A stretch of 64,000 bases of DNA from contig OX246739.1 in the NCBI GenBank assembly GCA_945910005.1, positions 4,804,001-4,868,000 of the forward strand, written 5' to 3'. Position 1 is the first letter of the stretch; the number at the start of each line of letters is the position of its first letter. The notes below the pieces were generated by a model. The model ran no database searches, had not been told where the DNA came from, and saw nothing but the letters and a program-made list of their open reading frames with translations. Source of the DNA: Isoperla grammatica. Lineage: Eukaryota; Arthropoda; Insecta; Plecoptera; Perlodidae. A program made the translations under genes and the position numbers. Below, piece by piece: positions 51,551-62,700 of the stretch.

Positions 51551-54161
51551 TATTTGATTGCATCTTATTAGTGGTTTCCATGGTAACATCAAGTTATCTG
51601 AACTGTTAACGTGTATACGCTGATGATACATCAGTTTCTCGGAATTATTCCTGTATCTCATTTAAAATGTGTTTTCAAAATCATTAGCCAACGTATTGAT
51701 AGCTGTCTGAACTACATTAACATCTTACGAGCCAAAACAGATACTGTAACGAAAAAACATATTTTTCTTAATATATTTCATGAATTGTACACAAATATAA
51801 AATGACTAACCCTTCAAACAAAATAAATGAAACAAAGCTCAGTTTGTTTACACACTTTTCTGTCTGTATTAAGCTCTAATTGAAAACATGAAGAAAGGAC
51901 CCATTCTACAGGGTTTGCATCAACTAAGAGCGCTAATGAAACTCACACTAAGAGAAGCGCTCTTCAGTCTACACAGTTCGTCATAACCTCGCAAGGCAAT
52001 TAGATTGGACTTTTAATTAATGTTTTATTCTTTCAACCATGAAAACGTGTACGTGTGCGTTTAAGTTTAAACAAACGACTTTGTTCAATGCTCCCACATG
52101 TAGGTTAGTGAAACTCAGGGCAGTGTATGAATTAAGAAATCACAAAGAATTGTGTATTATATTTGTATTAATTAAATCAATAATGCACATTTGCACATAT
52201 TATATAATGGTTTGATAACTTTAAATCTATTGTGATGTAGAGAAACTTGTATCACTCTAAATATCTTGGATTTACATCAATAAGAGAAAATCATTTCTAT
52301 TATTGCATCTAAAACGCGATCATCTAAAATAATGCCAATCTCGTAAAAAGAATATATCATGTCAATATTATTTTTCTATTCTCGATTATTCCAAGTATTT
52401 TCCATCGAGTTATTTATAGACAAATGATGTCATCTTTTCAATCATAAAAATGCATCTATATCGAATCTATTCGTCTGCTGCTTCGTTCATGTAATTCAAG
52501 CAAGACGTACATCTCCCACCACGAGGATTGCAACACGCGCTGTAATTGGTTTTCCAATAGACTCATTCGTAGTTTTTCTTGTAAATTCACTTCCGATGTT
52601 TTCTCTGTGAAATTGGATATTTGCTACGCTCGTTCGACGATGCGTCTCAGCGACTTAAGTGAACATTTACCCACTGTGTGAATATCAAGTAACATACGTC
52701 ATTACAAACACGTTCACGTTGAAATAATATCTTTGTATTCGAATGCGGTGTCGGTTCTTATCTCTTCACCCAACTGCTTTGACTTGAAATGCATGAGGCA
52801 TAAAAATGTATCGCGAATAAGAATTGTTGTATTATATTCCTGGATGTATATTAGGTATTCAAAGGACATCAGCCGTGAATTGTAGTCTTGTATTTGTATA
52901 GGGAATCTAAGGAACACAAAAGAGATTTTCTCCAAGATTTCTTTATGAATTATATCCTTTTCCTTTATAGTAAGAGCATATTTAGGTTGATCTGGCTCTC
53001 TCATCTTTATGATTTAAACATCTTGAAGCATAATTCTTTCAGGATTTCATTCTAGAACCACTTTTTGTTACTCGGAAAACTATTCAAATGATAGGGCTAT
53101 AAGTGGCTATTATTAAAACAAAAAAGAAAATAATTTCTCAGTCTGTATTTCTGTATTAGAGTTGTAAGAAATTCCTTTTGATGAAGGCATGCAAATAAAC
53201 CATTAACATTTGCTGTATCTTATTTAGTGCTCTCCAAGTTTGACACAATTATATCCCTGCATCGTCATATTGATATATAATGCAAATAAATTCCACTATT
53301 TAGAACCCGCAGCCCCGGCCAGGAATGAAACCTGGGAAATCTGCATAGAAAGTAGCAATTAACTCGCCGAACAATAATACTTTATAAGCACAGTTCATAA
53401 TTTAATTTAAACATGATGTGTATTAACACAAAATATTCATCCTAATGAATCTTCATAGAACAAATAGATTCAATTTTCACTGGATGTAATGAAATGTTTT
53501 CAACATAGTGGAAATATCACGCACAAAGGTTAAAAAAAAGATAACTCAAACTAATAATTAATACCGACCGAATATGAAACTACCGACGTTTCGAAAATTA
53601 CCAGTTTTAGACGATTTTTGTTTTCTACTATTCTTGACCACAAAAGTAAAAATAATCAAATTATACAACAGATCAGTACAATTTTCAATTGAACTAAAAT
53701 ACACTAAAAATATATAGTCAAAGTATGAATAAAATTACGAAACAAATGTTTCTAGTAATAATAAAATTAAAACATCTTTTTTAAGTTCAGTGCAGCAATT
53801 TAGTATGATGTTCGTAATTGGTTAGAAGTGGATGGACGTTCGAGAGCTTGACAATAACGAAACCATCATTGCTTACAACGGTGGAGTAGTCTACTTAAGA
53901 TGTTTACTGTGTCACGTCACCATTTCCTATTCCAACCCACACACAAGTATTACTAAAACCAGATGCACAGATCTCTCACGGCAGCACCGGACGTCTTTCG
54001 CCGTGAGCCCTCTTCTTCGTCTCAATCCGACCAGACATGTAAACATGTGATGCAACCGCGCACAAAGAGTTGCAATCCAGCGTGTACCGCTTGAGAACAT
54101 ACCCATAGAGGGACCAATCTGGAGCCATTAAATGTGTGTCTATCGAGAAACGTCTGCAGCT

Positions 54162-54182
54162 CCCCCCCCCCCCCCCCCCCCC
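54162..54182 (+). repeat. 21-base poly-C tract
   Basis: This is an uninterrupted C run. Others lie at 3302-3323, 7877-7893, 26035-26060 (mixed with T) and 60888-60904. Confidence 0.95.
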
Positions 54183-56464
54183 ACCACATCGAGACAGTGT
54201 TTACGACGCGCGGGGCTTTGTGTATTCGAGTCATCTGTCTCATTGTTACGTTTCGTGTTCATCGCAAAACTTTTGAAACGTCACAAAGAAAGACATTTCT
54301 TAACGGGCGGGTTATTACGTGTTTTCAAATAATGAAGAAGATTGCAGAGAAAATGTCCACGCAACGATAAAACGCGAATTGTAAAGCAATTCTCAGTGGA
54401 AAGTGAAGTTTTGGGTTCATTATGTAAAGAAGGAATGATACTTGACGACTGTTCTTTCATCTTGCCTAGGGAAACACAATATTTAACCAAAATACGTTTG
54501 TATTTCTGTAAACATACGTATCTAAACATCCTAAAACTGCTTAACGTAAAAATAAAACTAACACGTTTGTTGTTGGGCTGCACAATACATGCAAAGTGAA
54601 GGCTGCTTCACACTACGTACGTCATGTATGCCCGTGTCTACTTAACTAAAACTAAAATAAACTAAAACCAACAAATTGCCAGGAAAAGAAAGTGACATTG
54701 CGAATTTGTAACTTCAAGCGTTTCTAGTATGACAACATATTCCTCTCTTGTCTAGATATTATTATCTTCAAGCTGGGTTTCTTTTATTTCTTTGAACTGT
54801 CTCGTATACGTTGTCATGCCACCTCCCAGTGTTATTCACAACACAGTGGCAATATACTCGAGGCATATCATGATGTACAATATAATTTATAGTTGCAGCA
54901 GGACCAGGGTCCCACTAGTGCAACATTAATATAGTGATTGATGAATGGAGGAGGGGGAACATGGTACCGGCACGTAGCCTTCTTCTGTGGACAAGTACCA
55001 AATGAACTATCGGCTTAAAGACCCATACCCGAAATGACGGTCAACTTTTACGTCACATAGGTTCCTCCATTTATCTGGACGGCTGAGCAGTGACATATTA
55101 TGACAACATATTTCATAACGAACTTCTTAACGCTCCTAATAATGTTATCGTTGGGGAAAAAAACATTACGCTACATTATAAACATGTTAACATTTGCTCG
55201 TTTAGTTTGTGACCAACCTTTGTGTTTGTTTTTTAAGCAATAGAGTTTCCTTGAAATATATGTTCTCCTTTTTAAATCCATTTTATAAGCCCATATAACA
55301 AGCTTTAATTAAATAAATAACAACCTGTTATGTTACGGCATAATGTATTTTTTACACAGAGGTATACAAGTATAAAGTATACAAAATAATAATATAAACA
55401 ATATCTCTGTCAGAAAGTATATGCAGATATGGTTTTCTCCAAACTTCACGTACATATAAGGTTAGATATTCAAACGAAAACTACTAGATTTTTAATACTC
55501 TATTGATATTTATTGAGACATTTGTCCGTTTTAATGTTAAGCCCGTATTTGATAATGTATTTAATCAACTTTTAGGGACTATTATACAATATTTGAAAAT
55601 GACAAATCGTAGAAACGCCTCCATAACAGCATATTTACAGTTTTAGCCACGGAAACTGTTTGAATCTAATTACAAAAGTATTTTACGAGTTTGTATCTAG
55701 ATTTAAAAAGTAATAACAAATCCAGAATTGCATTGTTTCCTGAGATTAGCCAGGTAGAAACGCGATAATTTAAAATTACATTTCTTCAACCGAACATTCT
55801 ATGACTGTTGCACAAAGAAACTACTTTATGAACAAAACGTAACGTATTACGTGGTTAAATCACACCAATGATAATAGTAATCTTTTAATGAAACTGTATC
55901 GAAGTTGAAATTGCGTGGATCTAATTTTCATTCATTGCATTACGTTATGTAACTAGTATGACAACGTCAATGAGATGATAACTATTAAATAGCTCAAATG
56001 TTAATTCAAGAGATTATTTACAAATTATTTCGCCAATAAACTTTGGTACAAATCAGAGATATTAATGCGGATACATTTCATTGTGCAAAGTGGAAAATAG
56101 TCCTTGTTCTGAACGCAGTTGTTATAAACAATATTTTCTCAACGTTTTTATTTTATTTACAAAGAAGGGCGTTTTAACTATTTTTTTACTGTAATCGAGA
56201 AAAATAATTGAATATTTCCTTTTAATTATTAAATAAATATTACTTCATCTACATGTTTATTACGTTATTGTCGCGGCACGATATAAGTTCCGTGGTTGCT
56301 TGTAGTAGCTGGACAGATATCTCAGACATCTCAAAGCTCTTGTAAAGAAAAGATCTCTATTGATTACTTTCAACATCGTTGCTCGTTTTCGGACGCGGCT
56401 TACGTCTGATAGCAGCTAATTGCATCTCCAAACTCTTTGCCGTATTATTAAGCACTCGTACACG

Positions 56465-56538
56465 CTCCATCAATGTTAGTTAGTCCACAATATTCTGCTC
56501 ACTCTATCAATGTTAGTTAGTCCACAATATTGTGCTCT
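56465..56538 (+). repeat. 37-bp tandem duplication
   Basis: ATCAATGTTAGTTAGTCCAC begins at 56469 and again at 56506, with the following CAATATTSTGCTC also repeated. Confidence 0.9.
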
Positions 56539-57502
56539 CTCTCGATTAGTTTAAGAGGTATTTGTTCTAGCAGACATTCCGGTCCAATGAACTTTGTGCT
56601 AATTCTACCCTTCTCTCTGTTTCATATCTCGTATCTCCTATCTGTCGTTATTCGTTGTCGTATTGTTTGCCAGGACACAATAGCAGAGCAGTATTAAGTA
56701 CATTTCTCTGTTCAATTAGTAGTTGTATAAATATGGGAGGTGAGGTCAAATTACACCAAGCAAAGTCTAAAATATGACACACCTGTGTTTGAAAGATACG
56801 TTGAAAACTATTTAACACGTTTATGGCATTAGTATGATTAATGAAAATTACGTTATAAATGAAATGTTTAGGTAATTTAGGAAGTCATAATTTGCCATAC
56901 GAACGAGAAATTAATAATTATTATCACATTACATACAACGGTTCTTCCGCTTGTTTAAGTGAACTATCCTGATAGCCAGGTAAGTTGTTTCTAGTATTTT
57001 TATGAACACACAATTGGAAGTAACATTTGCTTTACCGGTTTAATACAGTAACCTGGAGCTCAATTCAAAGAATATTATGTTTGTGTTTTATTTACACGAT
57101 CTAACCATACAATAACATAATTCATATGGAAAACTCGTAGAAAACTTAGCTAAGTCACATCGCTAATGAGTCTACATTCAGATCCATTCTTACGTGTACC
57201 ACGCTTGGTCAGTATTCATAATGTAGCTGCTTGACATATTTCCCTGTGAATCATGCTTTAAACAGTATTCGCTTTCATCACGACTCCAATGAGCTCAGTA
57301 AAGCTTTCCTCTGTCTACATCTCGTCTCTACGCTAAATCCTTCTTAGCTAACTTCTTTGTCAGCTTTTCCTCATGAATTCTGTCTATATACCCAAATCAT
57401 CTTAGTAACCGACTTTCGGATTAAGATTTAAATTTGAAAAGGAAAATGGAAAATAATAACGAACTAAAAAACAATTAGAGGAGAGAATATCATGAGAGCC
57501 AC

Positions 57503-57669
57503 CTTGTTCCCATGAAGGTATTGATCGGGATTGACAACTTGCTCATGCAAAGCTAACGCAGATGGTAGACTAGGCGCGGAATCCATGGTAGGCGATGACG
57601 GGATGAGGGGAAGCTCGGGAACAGAGTTGTCTACTATGCGATCGAAAGGGGTTTCTTCGAAAGGCGACA
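57503..57669 (-). CDS. Candidate exon of an unidentified minus-strand gene
   Basis: On the minus strand a reading frame is open across this island. It is bounded by a possible acceptor (TTTCTTCATAG before 57669) and a donor-like AACAAG|GTGGCT ending at 57503. That would give two leading bases plus 55 codons, with peptide parts such as SPFEETPFDRIVDN, SVPELPLIPSSP and HEQVVNPDQYLHGNK. Third-position G+C is about half, far above the roughly one-third G+C of the surrounding intron, and the plus-strand frames are interrupted by stops. The sequence is Pro/Ser-rich with acidic patches and has no domain I recognise. It lies antisense within intron b of the Ig gene, 1.6 kb upstream of the triplicated acceptor. 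It could be an exon of a nested or overlapping gene, or a fragment of a mobile-element gene. There is no ATG at the start, so it would be an internal exon. Confidence 0.4.
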
Positions 57670-59280
57670 CTATGAAGAAATCTTGAAAACCACATTCACA
57701 AACCAATCAATTTCATGTTCTTAATATTAATGTTTCATATTCCTAGTTTTTCAAAATTTTAATAAAAATATATTTAATATGAATATTAATGGTATATATA
57801 ATATTGTGTAGTACTACGAGTACTCATATTTACAAATTACACTTAATATATTAATTTAAAATTTGCAATATTTATTTTAACTTTCAAAAATAAAATATTT
57901 AATAACTAACTTACTTGATGTGTAGGGTATGCTTTAGGCATACAAATTATAAAAAATTGTAGAATTTGTATATAACGGGAGGAGATCTAGTGTTTCGTTA
58001 AAAAGAGAAAAAAAGTACTTTGATATTTGCTTCAATATTAATATATAGCCACAATTAAGCAAATAAGCAATTGAGCACTCACAGCACCATAACAATGTTT
58101 AAATCAAAATTGCAAACTCTGACGAACAGGATAGTGAATATAATATAATTTTATACATATCAATAATAGAAGTTATGTTCAAAGTTTGCAATATTTACTA
58201 ATGTAATGTATTACCAACTGAACGAGTGTAATAAATATATCAATAAAACGTCGTTGCGAGCGGCAAAAAATCTATATCAAGTTCCTGAGATAACAAGCTG
58301 CATTATCTATGATGTATATGTTATGTATTGAACGTGTGTTTCTTTTATCACAGTTTATTCCTTGGAACGTTATCCTGTCACAGAGCACAGCATAGTTTCT
58401 TTAAACAAGTCTTGCTCTCCCGTCTAAATGATATATTTTCCAATTCCCAATTGTGGTATTCCTCTTTATGATATACTACATCATATTACCTTCCCCATTA
58501 ATAATACACTCATGGCTCGGCATTGTGTGGGGTAAAGCTACACAAAAGTTGCCTTTAATTAAACAAAATTACATTAGAAGTTGTTATTTGATAAAAACTT
58601 ATCTGGATTGTGTCATTACTGTTAATATAAAGTCTGTTTTAGCCGGTGTTCCCGCCTGGCGTTCCATATAACCAAGCGGCGAAAAGAAAATGGCAACTAC
58701 GAACCTAAGCACGCTCCAGGGATGTGTTTTTGTATATGGAGTTAGAATATACTGCTTACTTTCGTTTTTTTGTTGTTTAAGTCTCCATTAACCTTGCCCT
58801 AAGATCGTTTACACACTTTTAACGTGAGAGTATATTCGCTGAGAAAACAGCAACCTACGTAGTTATAACTAGAATTTTTCGAGGTTTACTTTCTTGAGAG
58901 CTTCCTTTAATGCGTATTTGAAAAAACCATGAGTGCAAAACCAATGCTTAAATATAGGTTAGTTTATTGTTACGATGTTAACTCACGATATCCATGACTT
59001 AAGGTTATTATTTCACAACAAGAAATTAAACCAGTTGGTCTGAATTCAAGGAATGTAGTGCGACCCTCCACGTTGTGCTGGTAACTTCTTTAGATTTCTG
59101 TCATAAGAATATATATTTGGTTTAAAAAATGCATTTGTACGTTTTTAAATACATTACATAGTTTTGGAGTGTTTATTTTTTCCCTAATGTTAGTGTTGAA
59201 AGTGTATCTACCCTGTATTATGTTTTAAATAAGTTTTTACATTAATTATTATTTTGTCGAAAACCAACTGCAAAGGTGTT

Positions 59281-59583
59281 AGGTTACTCGTACAGTGTTG
59301 CAACGTGTAACAACGTGTTGTGTTGTGTGTTCCTATAGTTCCACCCGATATCAGTGACGCAGACACCAGCAGTGACGTCACAGGTTACTCGTACAGTGTT
59401 GCAACGTGTAACAACGTGTTGTGTTGTGTGTTCCTATAGTTCCACCCGATATCAGTGACGCAGACACGAGCAGTGACGTCACAGGTTACTCGTACAGTGT
59501 TGCAACGTGTAACAACGTGTTGTGTTGTGTGTTCCTATAGTTCCACCCGATATCAGTGACGCAGACACCAGCAGTGACGTCAC
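59281..59583 (+). repeat. Triplicated 101-bp acceptor/exon-start module
   Basis: Three consecutive 101-bp copies begin at 59281, 59382 and 59483. Each contains about 58 bp of intron ending in TTCCTATAG plus the first 45 bases of exon c. Only one substitution is apparent: copy 2 has GACACGAG where copies 1 and 3 have GACACCAG. The resulting acceptors precede positions 59339, 59440 and 59541. Read-through from the first or second acceptor meets an in-frame TAG, which is the AG of the next acceptor. The near identity indicates a very recent duplication, or an assembly collapse or expansion artefact. Confidence 0.95.
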
Positions 59584-59714
59584 AGTGTCCGAGGGAGACA
59601 ACGCGACCCTCGTATGTCGGGCTACCGGTCGACCACCCCCAAGGATCTTGTGGAGAAGAGAGGACGCCGATAGTCTCATTATGAAGAAACCTGCTACCAA
59701 AGAAGTTACTAAAG
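59541..59714 (+). CDS. Internal exon c of the lachesin/DIP-like gene (first half of Ig2)
   Basis: This 174-nt exon begins with TT, which completes the split Val codon (G|TT) left by exon b. It runs 57 codons and ends one base into the next codon at AAAG|GTGAAA. It encodes [20 protein letters not shown], then [15 protein letters not shown] and [10 protein letters not shown], ending near [15 protein letters not shown]-x-SSDV is the standard Ig1-Ig2 junction of DIP/lachesin proteins. VC and LW supply the first Cys and the core Trp of Ig2, and DNAT is a potential glycosylation site. The matching C-terminal half of Ig2 (a YLC-type motif) was not found before the window ends, so the following exon lies beyond 64000. 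The start chosen is the third of three tandem acceptors: only this one reads through the whole exon without an in-frame stop. Confidence 0.92.
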
Positions 59715-62700
59715 GTGAAAATAATTTTAGTTTAAAAAATAAAAAAATTATTTAATTATATTGTTACAACTTTTTTATTTTTTACATGCAGAACAATTAA
59801 TATGGTTGAAAATATTGCTTTGCCCGCGGGCGTTTCAAAACACAGGAATAGCAAGGAATAGTCATGAGACCCTGTTGAAACGATTTTTCCAATAAAGAGT
59901 GAAAAAACAATAAGCTCTTTGGTGTTTGGTTGTTGGTGATAATTGATACGGTTGACCATAAGGATCTGTGATCCGTAATTTGAGTACACAATTGAGAAAA
60001 AAAACGGAAAATATAGTATGTCAAAAGTGTGATCATGCAAATGTTTCAACAGAACGTAAGTTTTGACCACGACAATACATCAGAGAGAATAAATATGAGC
60101 AGGATCCATGTCAAACAAACTTTGCATAACGTCATTTCGGTTAGGCCTATGTTATGTATTGGTTTATTTGTTGATATTGTGTAAACATGACCTGGTGACG
60201 AAACAAAACACGATGATCGTATAGCCGTCGTTTATCTACAAGAAAATATTACAAACACGCCTCGGAGCGTTTCTAAGAAGAAGAGAAAGAAACGAAAGCA
60301 TCGTTATAGATAGGGCTGTGTCAACAGATTTATTAATTTCGTTACATAATTTTTTACACTGGTAAACAGAGATATTATTTACTGAATTCAAAAGTGTTTC
60401 GTTGTTCAGCTTCTCAATTTAATTACTTTTATCGACAATCCCAAAGAGAGATAGACGTCGGAAAGATATAACGATACATCAAGTGCTTTGGAAAATCAGA
60501 GACTTTGAAGCGAATATTACTTATGAAAAGATCGACAACTTACTAATTTTATGATTCATGAAACCAGCAAAGATACATAAAATAAGTACTATATGAGTTT
60601 GTTTCAGTTTATGGATGCCGTCACACACTACAGAAAATGCAAACTAAATCAATACTCTTGTTTAAATCCAGTAGACATAAATTACAACTTAGATCTGTAA
60701 TTGCGCTAGTTTCACGACATAAATAAATCTCAGTTAGAAAAATATGTTTGATAAAACACAGAAATAATTATGAAGATTATATATTCTGTACACGGTTGCA
60801 AGTGGTTTTTCATATTTATTATTGTTTAGGAGCATAATCAGGTGATATAATTAAGTATAGAGTAGAAAATAAATGTATTTCAATCCTCCCCCCCCCCCCC
60901 CCCCATAACTCCCCTCTATCAGCTCTACACACATTTATTACTAGACTAATATTTTGGTTTTAATAAATAAGAATGGACGTTATAGTCTTGTAGATACTTA
61001 GATTAACTTAATAAATTGCATGTTTGTATCACTTTTATGGCTAAATGTAAAAGATAGGATTCATCTAAAACATAGATATTCATATTTCGGATACACAAAG
61101 AGTGATACCAGAAACCAGAGACGACAGTATTTAGTAAACAAAACTAGGTTATTGGGAGAAGATACTAGATGTACATAACGTACTATTAAGATAGCTGCTG
61201 TTATAGAGAGGCCATACCGTCGACACGGGTACAAGAAATATGAGATGTTCGACTACAAAGCGCTTTCAGAAAATGATATAATTTAATTAACGCGAAAGAG
61301 CTCAATGTACTTCAGTATGTAACAAAGTTTCAAGGAAATTCAGACACGCTTGATATATTAATATACGTACAAATTACTCTAATTTTACAATTTGTATCGC
61401 TAACGACTACAAGATGTGCTTTGTTGAAAATGTCACCACTTATATTTGTTTCTTAATTAACACGAGAAGCGCTATGAATAAACTTAACAATATATAAAGT
61501 TCGATGACAAATTACTTATTTTTATTGTTGAAAAACAACTATTATTTATTCCAAAACCTTAAAGTAGGGACGCGCCTCACCAACCTACTAAAATTGCAAC
61601 CCATGAAATAACAATCACCAATGAATTACAACTCACCAACGACGGTATAGAGAAATATACTTCACGAATAAGTGCATGTTGTATTCGCTAATGTGTCTGG
61701 TTTGGTGAATCGTTGTGTATCTGCCTGCCGGCCATTCAAATGATTGCTAACTTCAATTAAAAGTTTAAACCCCATTTCGATCAAACAAAACAAAATAATA
61801 GAAAACCAAAACAATTCCTATGCCTCGCTTGTGTCACACGTTGAGAGTGGTGGATAAATAACATTCATATTGATTATATTATTGGTACCTACTAATGATC
61901 GTTAGTCCGTATAGTCCTTACAAATCCACATCTTGTGTTGTAATTCTCGCATTTTCTATGCTGTGTAGCATTCTACGCCATCTGCGGTGGTTCCTGTGGT
62001 TGGGGCGTTGGTCCTAAGCGTATGACTGCTAGAGACGTGGGTTCGAATCCCGCATAAATAATGCATGACTTTTTGAAATTGTCCTGTATCTATCACCTTT
62101 CACCGTCTCGAATAGCATTGTAACAAAAATTATGTAGCATTCTTTATATACAACAGGAACTGTAATTATGCATGGTTTTAACACTTATACTACTGAAGCT
62201 TCAGGCTAAGATACCGACATCACAATGGCCAATGATGTAACAGTGGGTGAGAGCGCGAATGTTTGGTTCGTTCTAGTTTGGTACAGAAAGTTGTGTTCTG
62301 TGTGACACGTACAAATCCAAGCGCTCAGAAACATTGACACATCAACGTGACACACGTGCGCCGCATTTTATGACCCATCCAATACAAAACTCACTCGTAC
62401 CAACGTGCCGAAGAAAATATCGGTAAACTGGAAACTAAGTTAGTGTACATCTGTTTTAGCTTTGTACAGTTTTTCTAGGTATTTAGCAATACACATCGTT
62501 GCCAACTAGATTTAAAACACGAATACGTATATTTTCTTTGAGATGTAAATGCACATTACGTGATCGTGAAATAAATGTTGTTTGCAAGTTGATAAGCTGC
62601 AGTGATGTAAGATACTTACTCGATGGGTTATATTCGACATGAACCGGGAACAGCCACAAGTGTTTTAAATAGAAATCCAATAGTGAAAAACTTTAGTTTT

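Larger units (their letters stand above)
51551..57460. other. AT-rich intronic stretch with few features
   Basis: It contains the 54162 poly-C tract, the 37-bp duplication at 56465, and a T-arm-like remnant at 53305-53350. A 96-codon minus-strand open frame (52714-53004) has no domain and is within chance expectation for this much AT-rich DNA. Confidence 0.6.
43255..59540 (+). other. Intron between exons b and c (16.3 kb)
   Basis: The intron starts GTAACT and ends TTCCTATAG. Its middle is occupied by a 1.2-kb inverted duplication of a mobile-element fragment. Its 3' end is occupied by two extra copies of the acceptor module. The stretches 43255-46164, 49075-50640 and 51551-57460 are AT-rich and contain only scattered repeat pieces. 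Confidence 0.85.

Noticed and set aside
52714..53004. 96-codon minus-strand frame with charged residues
   Set aside because: A handful of frames this long are expected by chance in this much AT-rich sequence; no splice or domain support.
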